Part shown: positions 13,296-18,595 of the stretch, in pieces
Layout: each line of letters begins with the position of its first letter
Position numbering within the stretch: the stretch's first letter is position 1
DNA from: an uncultured Oscillospiraceae bacterium
GTDB lineage: Bacteria; Bacillota; Clostridia; Oscillospirales; Oscillospiraceae
Length of the DNA stretch: 18,595 bases
Direction of reading: 5' to 3'
Assembly: GCA_900756575.1 (NCBI GenBank)
Contig: CAAEKQ010000195.1
Coordinates: 1 to 18,595 of the forward strand
Position numbers and translations under genes: made by a program
Notes under the pieces: model-generated
Databases searched by the model: none
Seen by the model: only the letters and a program-made list of their open reading frames with translations
What the model was told of the DNA's origin: nothing

Positions 13296-14858
13296 ATGAA
13301 CGCAGTGATTTATGCCCGGTATAGCTCCAGCTCTCAGCGAGATGCCAGTATTGACGAGCAGATTCTGGCCTGCGAGAACTATGCGCAGAAATACGGCTAT
13401 GATATTATTGAGAAATACTGTGACCGGGCATTGTCCGGGCGTACCAGTGACCGTCCTGCACTGAATCAAATGTTCAAGGACAGCGCCCACCATCGCTTTG
13501 AAGTGGTGCTGGTCTATTCCGTTGACCGGCTGGGGCGGGAGCTCTATGATATGCTGGACGGTATACGCCGACTGCAGAAAAACGGTATCACCCTCTGCTC
13601 TGCGACGGAACCTTTTGGAAACACTGCTGCCGGACGGCTTTCCCTTCACATAATGATGTCTTATGCCCAATATTACAGTGAAGAACTGGGGGATAAAATC
13701 AAGCGTGGCATGGCATATAACGCCTCCCGGTGCATCTACAACGGCGGTGGGGTGGCATTGGGGTATCGCATCGGCGCTGACCGACATTTTGAGATAGACC
13801 CCGACACAGCACCCATTGTGCAGCTGATTTTTCAGATGTACGCCAACGGAAAAACTGTCACGGAGATTACCACACTGCTCAATCAGCAGGGCTTCCGTTC
13901 CTCCAAAGGGGCGGCCTTCAATAAAAACTCTCTCCATACGATTCTGAAAAACCGCCGCTATCTGGGCTACTACATCCATAAGGGGTATGAAATCAAGGAC
14001 GGCGTTCCACAGATTATTCCGGACGACTTGTTTGACCAGGTTGCAGCCATCATGGAGAAGAATCGGAAGGCCCCAGCCCGTGCCAAGGCCAAGGAGGACT
14101 ATCTGCTGACCACAAAACTGTTCTGCGGACACTGTAAGGAGATGATGACCGGATTCTCCGGCACCGGAAAGCTGGGTAAGGTCTATCACTATTACATCTG
14201 CAATGGCAGGAAGAAAAAGACCTGCGATAAAAAGATGGTGAAGAAATCGTTCATCGAGGATTTGGTAGTTTCCGAGTGTCGAAGGCTGCTTACCCCGGAG
14301 AATATCCGAAAAATCGCTGCGGAAGTGATGGCGATTTTCAACAAGTCCGAGGAAACCGACTATCTCCGGCAGCTGAAAAAATCCCTATCCAAGAACAAGC
14401 TGCGGCAGGACAATACCCTGGACGCCATTACAGAAAGTGACAGTCCATCCCATCGAAAGCGTCTGGCGGAAAAGCTCACAGAGCTGGAAAAGGAACAGGC
14501 GGTGCTGGAAGCCCAGATTGCAAAGGAGGAACAAGTGCTGCCCAACATTTCCGAACAGGGCATCCGGTTCTTCCTGACAGAACTGCGGAAGGGCAATGCC
14601 GATGATATTCGCTATCGGAAAACGCTGATTGATGTGTTTGTCAACCGGATTTATCTCTATGATGACCGGATTACCATCACCTATAACTCCGGAGATCATC
14701 CGGTGACCATCAGTGACCGGCTGCTGTCCGCCATGGAGGCGGAGACCGCCGAGGTGGAGGGTTTGTTTTTGGATGGTAGTGCTCCACCACGAAAAAGGCT
14801 CAATTTGTCTTTCGACAAATTGGGCCTTTTTCGAGTGAAGTGTGCTTTTGGCACGTGA
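13296..14858 (+). CDS. Large serine integrase of the ssrA element
   Basis: The 520-aa product is a large serine recombinase. Its catalytic domain (about 1-140) begins MNAVIYARYSSSSQRDAS, with the nucleophile within the SSSS run. A recombinase domain follows (about 155-260; FNKNSLHTILKNRRYLGYY). Then come a zinc ribbon (about 280-320; FCGHCKEMMTG and a second CNGRKKKTC pair) and a coiled-coil segment (about 345-425). I use ATG 13296, preceded by GCGGAGG; in-frame readings upstream overlap the small recombinase. The frame passes through attR (14781-14790) and uses host DNA, including the old ssrA terminator, for its last 23 codons. In a circular element the same frame would switch to an LQYYTKPFYYVGG-type tail ending at the TAA at 4601-4603. 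Confidence 0.93.
   Translation: MNAVIYARYSSSSQRDASIDEQILACENYAQKYGYDIIEKYCDRALSGRTSDRPALNQMFKDSAHHRFEVVLVYSVDRLGRELYDMLDGIRRLQKNGITLCSATEPFGNTAAGRLSLHIMMSYAQYYSEELGDKIKRGMAYNASRCIYNGGGVALGYRIGADRHFEIDPDTAPIVQLIFQMYANGKTVTEITTLLNQQGFRSSKGAAFNKNSLHTILKNRRYLGYYIHKGYEIKDGVPQIIPDDLFDQVAAIMEKNRKAPARAKAKEDYLLTTKLFCGHCKEMMTGFSGTGKLGKVYHYYICNGRKKKTCDKKMVKKSFIEDLVVSECRRLLTPENIRKIAAEVMAIFNKSEETDYLRQLKKSLSKNKLRQDNTLDAITESDSPSHRKRLAEKLTELEKEQAVLEAQIAKEEQVLPNISEQGIRFFLTELRKGNADDIRYRKTLIDVFVNRIYLYDDRITITYNSGDHPVTISDRLLSAMEAETAEVEGLFLDGSAPPRKRLNLSFDKLGLFRVKCAFGT
14781..14790 (+). other. Right attachment core (attR) inside the integrase frame
   Basis: GCTCCACCAC is identical to the left core at 4532-4541. 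It encodes Ala-Pro-Pro near the integrase C-terminus and sits two bases before the displaced terminator. Confidence 0.7.
14792..14831 (+). terminator. Probable ancestral ssrA terminator, displaced by the element
   Basis: An 18-bp stem (14792-14809 with 14814-14831, one wobble pair) and a TTTC loop end in TTTTT. Without the element it would lie one base after the shared core that follows the ssrA ACCA, the expected place for an ssrA terminator. It now lies inside the integrase frame and would end that transcript before the stop codon at 14856-14858 unless it is read through. Confidence 0.85.
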
Positions 14859-15023
14859 AGAGATGCTGCGCATCGTGAAGTCGCTTCGCGTGAAGTGCCT
14901 GCGGGCGTGAGGGGCACACTTCTCTTCACTTCGTGCAAAGCGCGATACTTCACAGCAGAATTTCTGCTGCTTCACTGGGCTGCGAAGCAAATCCACCTTG
15001 GGGGAGGCGTAGCCCAACTTCAC
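14835..15023. repeat. Array of short hairpins separated by GTGAAG/CTTCAC
   Basis: GTGAAG occurs at 14835, 14855, 14875 and 14890, with GTGAGG at 14907. The inverted form CTTCAC occurs at 14924, 14948, 14970 and 15018. Several of the intervals are small palindromes: GTGC/GCAC, GATGC-TGC-GCATC, GCC-TGCG-GGC, AGCAGAA-T-TTCTGCT, and a larger TGGGCT/AGCCCA stem at 14976-15016. The spacer sequences differ while the separator is kept. It is not a CRISPR array because separator and spacers are too short and change strand midway. No gene is supported in 14859-15127. Confidence 0.75.
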
Positions 15024-15078
15024 TCAAATATCATGGTTTCAGAGCTGCCGGTTCATCGCCAAACCCATTCATAGCAAT

Positions 15079-15111
15079 AAAAAAAGCAGAAGGCCCAAAC
15101 CTTCTGCTTTT
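15079..15111 (-). terminator. Terminator after the DUF1836 gene
   Basis: A perfect 12-bp stem (15082-15093 with 15100-15111) has a 6-nt loop, and a run of seven T on the minus strand follows. It ends the minus-strand operon. Confidence 0.85.
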
Positions 15112-15127
15112 CCATATCCAATCTACT

Positions 15128-15730
15128 TTATTGCTCCGCTTCCTCCGCCTTCTCTGCGGCCTTCCGCTCGGCCTTGGCTCGCTTGGCCTCCTCCTTCTCC
15201 CGTTCCTTTCGGGCTTTGGGATCCTCCTCGGGGTACTTCTCCCGAATTACCCCCAGAATTTCCTCGCAGGCGGCCTTTGCGGCGCAGGAGGTCAGGGCCA
15301 GCCGCATGGCGGCCACGGTCAGGTCATCCTCGGAAAGCGCCACATCCACGGCCTCGTTGGTGCGGGAATAGGCCTCGTCGATGCCCTTTCGCAGCTTTTC
15401 ATAGAACGCCTGCTCCTGCCCCTCCGAAACCTCCCGATCCAGCAGCAGCTTCATATCCTTTACGGTGAGGACGTTTTTCAGCAGCCCGATGGCGGTGAGA
15501 TAGATGAGGTGCTCCTTGTGGTATCGCTTGCCGCAGGCCCGGGGCAGCAGCCCATCCTTTACGTAGTTGTTAATCATGGCTGGGGTCATGGACGGAGCCT
15601 TGCCGCCCACGCTCTGCCGGGGCAGGTAGGACACCACCTGATCCATATACAGGTCGATATCCGGCAGCGCCTCCCAGTCTCCCGGGCGATCCTCCGCCAA
15701 AAGCGCCTTGATTCGCTTGATTTCTTCCAA
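15128..15730 (-). CDS. DUF1836 family MerR-like regulator
   Basis: The 200-aa product matches the DUF1836 family, whose members carry a MerR-like helix-turn-helix. The signature here is MTPAMINNYVKDGLLPRACGKRYHKEHLIYL at about residues 48-78. A helical middle region follows, then a highly charged Lys/Glu/Ala tail (about 165-200) likely to be a single helix. It is probably a cytoplasmic transcription factor whose target is not deducible here. The start is uncertain: TTG 15730 has GAGAGGTG 6 nt upstream, whereas GTG 15739 lies inside that SD. It has its own extended -10 promoter, and yfcE ends 75 bp upstream. Its stop is followed by a strong terminator. Confidence 0.85.
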   Translation of the reverse strand: MEEIKRIKALLAEDRPGDWEALPDIDLYMDQVVSYLPRQSVGGKAPSMTPAMINNYVKDGLLPRACGKRYHKEHLIYLTAIGLLKNVLTVKDMKLLLDREVSEGQEQAFYEKLRKGIDEAYSRTNEAVDVALSEDDLTVAAMRLALTSCAAKAACEEILGVIREKYPEEDPKARKEREKEEAKRAKAERKAAEKAEEAEQ

Positions 15731-15788
15731 GGTACGCACCTCTCAATCGCAATCTCAAATATTGTGCTATATATTTTGGTTTTTGATG

Positions 15789-15797
15789 ATTATATCA
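15789..15797 (-). promoter_or_regulatory. Extended -10 promoter of the DUF1836 gene
   Basis: On the minus strand TGATATAAT forms an extended -10 about 58 nt before the chosen start. No good -35 accompanies it. Confidence 0.45.
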
Positions 15798-15805
15798 CAT
15801 GATTT

Positions 15806-16342
15806 TCAAAATGTGAAGTCGGGCAGCGTATTTTCTTCCTCCAGGGAAACATGACGGAGCTGCCGGTTTTCCAGTATCATATACCCGTGGCAGCTCCCCT
15901 CCTTGGGGATGGACACGGAGCCGGGGTTGACATAATAATGATCCCCGTCCTTCCGCACCGCCGGCACATGGGTGTGCCCGCAGAGCAGAATGTCCCCGGG
16001 CAGTACGGGAATGTCCAGATTCTTGTGCCCATGGAGCATATATAGGGTCAGCCCGTCGGCAAACACCACCCCGAACTCCGACAGCACCGGGAATTCCAGC
16101 ACCATCTGATCCACCTCGGCCTCGCAGTTGCCCCGGACGCAGAGGATTTGTGACTTCCGGGCGTTGAGCAGCTGGATGACCTGCTTCGGCGCATATTCCC
16201 GGGGCAGATCGTTCCGGGGGCCGTGATAGAGTAGGTCGCCCAGCAGGAGCAGTCTGTCCGGCTGCTCCCTGTCCATGGCCGTAAGCAGCAGCCGGGTGTA
16301 GTACGCCGAGCCGTGGAGGTCGGATGCGATCATCAATTTCAT
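15806..16342 (-). CDS. yfcE: YfcE-type metallophosphoesterase
   Basis: The 178-aa product is a small calcineurin-like phosphodiesterase of the YfcE/MJ0936 group. Metal-binding motifs are in order: D8-x-H10 in ASDLHG, GD36 in LLLLGDLLYHG, GN72CE, H104 in LHGHK, and CGHTH (121-125). Such enzymes bind two divalent metals and cleave phosphodiester substrates such as bis-pNPP in vitro; the physiological substrate is not known. An AGGAGG SD precedes the ATG, and the gene begins 17 nt after the nadE stop, so the two are co-transcribed. No signal peptide is present. Confidence 0.93.
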   Translation of the reverse strand: MKLMIASDLHGSAYYTRLLLTAMDREQPDRLLLLGDLLYHGPRNDLPREYAPKQVIQLLNARKSQILCVRGNCEAEVDQMVLEFPVLSEFGVVFADGLTLYMLHGHKNLDIPVLPGDILLCGHTHVPAVRKDGDHYYVNPGSVSIPKEGSCHGYMILENRQLRHVSLEEENTLPDFTF

Positions 16343-16359
16343 GTGTGGTTCCTCCTGAT

Positions 16360-18342
16360 TTACAGCTGTTCCGCCCGGCTAAGCCAAATCCTTGCGCTGG
16401 CGTCGCTGGGCATCCGCCAATCCCCCCGGGGACTCAGGCATACGGAGCCGACCTTCACCCCGTCGGGCAGGCAGCTGCGCTTGAACTGCTGGCTCACGAA
16501 CCGGCGATAGAAGGTTTTCAGCCATTTTTTGATGGTTTCCCGGTCAAAATCCCCGGAAAACGCCTGATTTGCCAGGTGGAAAATCTTCTCGGGGGTGTAG
16601 CCGAACCGCAGGACGTAGTAGAGGAAGAAGTCGTGGAGGGCGTAGGGGCCTACGATGCTTTCGGTCTGCTGGGCGATTTTGCCGTTCTCGTCCGGGGGCA
16701 GCAGCTCGGGGCTGATAGGGGTGTCCAGAATGTCCCGGAGGACGGCGGTGCTGTCCGGGAAAATCTCGAACTCCACCAGCGCGTCGATCATCCAGCGGAT
16801 CAGCGTCTTGGGGATGGAGGCATTCACGCCGTACATGCTCATATGGTCGGCGTTATAGGTGCACCAGCCCAGGGCCAATTCGCTCAGGTCGCCGGTGCCC
16901 ACCACCAGACCGCCGATTTTGCCCGCGTAATCCATCAGCACCTGGGTTCGCTCCCGGGCCTGGGAATTCTCAAAGGTCAGGTCGGTGACGGACTTGTCGT
17001 GGCCCAAATCGCGAAAATGCTGCTCCACCGCCGCGGCGATGGGGATGGTGACAGAGGTAACGCCCAGAGTTTTCATCAGCTCCAGAGAATTGTGGAAGGT
17101 GCGATCCGTGGTGCCGAAGCAGGGCATGGTGATGCCGATCACGTCGGTCTTGGGCCGCCCCAGCTGCCCCATGGCTTCCACCGCCACCAGCAGGGCCAGG
17201 GTGGAATCGAGACCGCCGGACACGCCGATCACCGCCTTGGAATGGGTGACGGTGAGACGCTTCTTGAGCCCCGCCACCTGCATTTCGAAGATATCCCGGC
17301 AGCGCTGCTGACGATCCTGACGGCTGGAGGGGACGAAGGGCAGCTTGGAGATGGGATGCAGGCTGCCGTCAGACCCTTTCTGATCCTCGGACAGGTGGAA
17401 GCAGGAGAGCGGGAAGGTCTGGGCCGCGGCGCGGTTCACCCGGGCGCAGTCGGCAAAGCTGCGGTTTTTCATGCGGTCGGCGCGAATCCGGCCCAGGTCG
17501 ATGTCCATGGTCAGTACATAATCCGTGTCTAAAAGCTTTTGATTCTCCGCCAAAATGCCGCCGTTTTCGGCAATCATGCTGTGGCCGGAGAACACGAGAT
17601 CCTGGGTAGATTCCGTGCAGCCGGAGGACACATACACATACCCGCACAAACACCGGGCCGACTGCTGCGACACCAGCTGCCGCCGATAGTCCCGCTTGGC
17701 GATGGTTTCGTTGCTGGCGGAGAGATTGAAGATCAGTTCCGCGCCACTGAGGCACAGCATGGTGCTGGGGGGCAGGGGCGTCCAGAGATCCTCGCACAGC
17801 TCAATGCCGAACCGGGTGCCGTCGGGGAGCTGGAACAGGCCACTGGGAGAAATCAGAACGGGACAAATTGCTTCCTCGGAATCGTTCATCCCAAATTCGG
17901 TGGGGGAGACCACGCAGTCGCCCAGCCCAAGCATACTGAGATCCTCTGCCGTGGAGAACCAGCGCTTTTCGTAGAATTCGCTGTAATTGGGCATATAAGT
18001 TTTGGGGACGATGCCCTGAATTGACCCGTCACCTAGTATCCATGCGCAGTTGTAGAGCTGGCCGCGAAAACGCATGGGAGCGCCGATGATGGCGATGATA
18101 TCCAGTTCCTCGGTCACCTGGGCCAGATGACGAATGGCTTTTTGGCAGTCCTCCAGCAGGGTGTTCTGGAAGAATAAATCCTGACAGGTGTAGCCGGTGA
18201 GGCAGAGCTCCGGGAAGACGGCGACGGTGCTGCCGTCCTTTGCCGCCTTGCGCAGCTGGGCTTCTATTTTTTCGCAGTTGCCGGTTACGTCGGCCACCTC
18301 GATGGCGGGGACGCAGCAGGAGATGCGGATGAAATCGTACAT
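16360..18342 (-). CDS. nadE: Glutamine-dependent NAD+ synthetase
   Basis: The 660-aa product fuses an N-terminal nitrilase-like glutaminase to a C-terminal NAD synthetase. It makes NAD from deamido-NAD, ATP and glutamine. The Glu-Lys-Cys triad is E45 (FPELCLTGY), K114 (IVPKTYMPNY) and C183 (GIELCEDLW). The ATP-binding SGGLDS is at 375-380, and GTGDLSELALGW lies in the synthetase core. Length fits the family. I use ATG 18342 because GAGGTG is 6 nt upstream; the GTG three codons earlier overlaps that SD. A sigma-A promoter lies 27 nt before the start, and yfcE follows 17 nt after the stop. Confidence 0.96.
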   Translation of the reverse strand: MYDFIRISCCVPAIEVADVTGNCEKIEAQLRKAAKDGSTVAVFPELCLTGYTCQDLFFQNTLLEDCQKAIRHLAQVTEELDIIAIIGAPMRFRGQLYNCAWILGDGSIQGIVPKTYMPNYSEFYEKRWFSTAEDLSMLGLGDCVVSPTEFGMNDSEEAICPVLISPSGLFQLPDGTRFGIELCEDLWTPLPPSTMLCLSGAELIFNLSASNETIAKRDYRRQLVSQQSARCLCGYVYVSSGCTESTQDLVFSGHSMIAENGGILAENQKLLDTDYVLTMDIDLGRIRADRMKNRSFADCARVNRAAAQTFPLSCFHLSEDQKGSDGSLHPISKLPFVPSSRQDRQQRCRDIFEMQVAGLKKRLTVTHSKAVIGVSGGLDSTLALLVAVEAMGQLGRPKTDVIGITMPCFGTTDRTFHNSLELMKTLGVTSVTIPIAAAVEQHFRDLGHDKSVTDLTFENSQARERTQVLMDYAGKIGGLVVGTGDLSELALGWCTYNADHMSMYGVNASIPKTLIRWMIDALVEFEIFPDSTAVLRDILDTPISPELLPPDENGKIAQQTESIVGPYALHDFFLYYVLRFGYTPEKIFHLANQAFSGDFDRETIKKWLKTFYRRFVSQQFKRSCLPDGVKVGSVCLSPRGDWRMPSDASARIWLSRAEQL

Positions 18343-18368
18343 TTCTATCACCTCGTTTTGATGGTGTT

Positions 18369-18397
18369 ATTTTAACCCGAAATGGGGGAATCGTCAA
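18369..18397 (-). promoter_or_regulatory. nadE-yfcE promoter
   Basis: On the minus strand TTGACG (18392-18397) and TAAAAT (18369-18374) have a 17-nt spacer. The -35 lies 12 bp from the repeat module at 18409-18430. Confidence 0.75.
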
Positions 18398-18408
18398 CGG
18401 ATTTTACT

Positions 18409-18441
18409 AACCTCTCTACGAATCCAACGCCCTTCGGGGGC
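18409..18441. repeat. Short repeat modules, right copy
   Basis: 18409-18430 is the inverted copy of 107-128 (one mismatch). Overlapping it, CGCCC-TTCG-GGGGCG (18428-18442) is a strong tetraloop hairpin related to the CCCCGAAGGGCG module at 158-169. No gene is supported in 18398-18595. Confidence 0.6.
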
Positions 18442-18490
18442 GCAATCGTTTTGTTTCTCGTTTTTACCTGCATTCTCTTTTCGGTAGGCC

Positions 18491-18595
18491 CTCCGGGGGC
18501 CATATCTTTCTTTGCGTGAAGAAAGATATGGAAGAAAGACACGCCAAAGGGCTCCAAAGCCGCCCTTTGGAATCTTGCTTTTATACGGGGGTTTG
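18491..18595. repeat. Dispersed repeat, right copy of terminal inverted pair
   Basis: This is the reverse complement of 1-105 with one mismatch. It carries the same two hairpins. The short minus-strand reading frame across it starts with the same 19 residues as the left copy and then diverges, which marks both as repeat-derived rather than coding. Confidence 0.85.

Larger units (their letters stand above)
4532..14790. mobile_element. Predicted 10.26-kb integrative element inserted at the ssrA 3' end
   Basis: ssrA is a classic integration target. Its 3' end contains GCTCCACCAC (4532-4541), and the same 10 bp recurs at 14781-14790, at the end of a large serine recombinase gene. Directly after the right copy comes an 18-bp stem terminator that is well placed to be the original ssrA terminator. 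Between the copies lie accessory genes with no housekeeping function: HEPN-like protein, RT cassette, repressor, Fe-S protein, SLH protein and two serine recombinases. No relaxase, type IV secretion or replication gene is seen, so it looks like a cargo island that would need help to transfer. Confidence 0.8.

Noticed and set aside
14835..15023. CRISPR array
   Set aside because: The 6-nt separators, 9-42 nt self-complementary spacers and the orientation switch do not fit any CRISPR repeat, and no cas genes are present.
16324..17532. A 402-codon plus-strand frame over nadE
   Set aside because: It is an antisense shadow of a strongly supported NAD synthetase gene with biased GC codons.

Overview
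The window is bacterial, moderately GC-rich, with dense gene packing, strong Shine-Dalgarno (SD) sites and sigma-A promoters. The gene set (rrf2-mnmA-truA, smpB, ssrA, a DUF1836 regulator, glutamine-dependent NAD synthetase, SLH-domain surface protein, large serine recombinase) points to Bacillota, class Clostridia, most likely a gut Oscillospiraceae/Ruminococcaceae-type genome. This placement is inference from style and gene content. The two ends of the window are a 105-bp inverted repeat with one mismatch, so the window probably ends where an assembly ran into a dispersed repeat family.

Layout. (1) 1-199: dispersed repeat modules. (2) 200-2792, minus strand: a compact, translationally coupled run in the order rrf2-type regulator, mnmA, truA, and an ArsC-fold protein lacking the catalytic Cys. 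(3) 2898-4540, plus strand: smpB, a cyclophilin, a 153-nt nested hairpin, then ssrA (tmRNA). SmpB and tmRNA work together in ribosome rescue. (4) 4532-14790: a predicted 10.26-kb integrative element inserted at the 3' end of ssrA. Its ends are two copies of a 10-bp core, GCTCCACCAC. It carries a HEPN-like protein, a free-standing group-II-like reverse transcriptase (RT) between two very small ORFs, a small acidic protein, a Cro/CI repressor divergent from an operon of an Fe-S HhH-GPD-like protein plus a 1181-aa secreted SLH protein, a small serine recombinase and a large serine integrase. (5) 14792-15023: the probable original ssrA terminator, displaced by the insertion, then an array of short hairpins separated by GTGAAG/CTTCAC. 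(6) 15128-18397, minus strand: nadE, a YfcE-type phosphodiesterase and a DUF1836 regulator. (7) 18398-18595: repeat modules again.

The most interesting part is the ssrA element. The integrase reading frame runs through the right attachment site, so its last residues would differ between the integrated and circular forms. The RT has an intact YADD active site but no recognisable intron ribozyme around it, so it may serve some other role. Defence is a reasonable but unproven guess, given the HEPN-like neighbour and the mobile setting.
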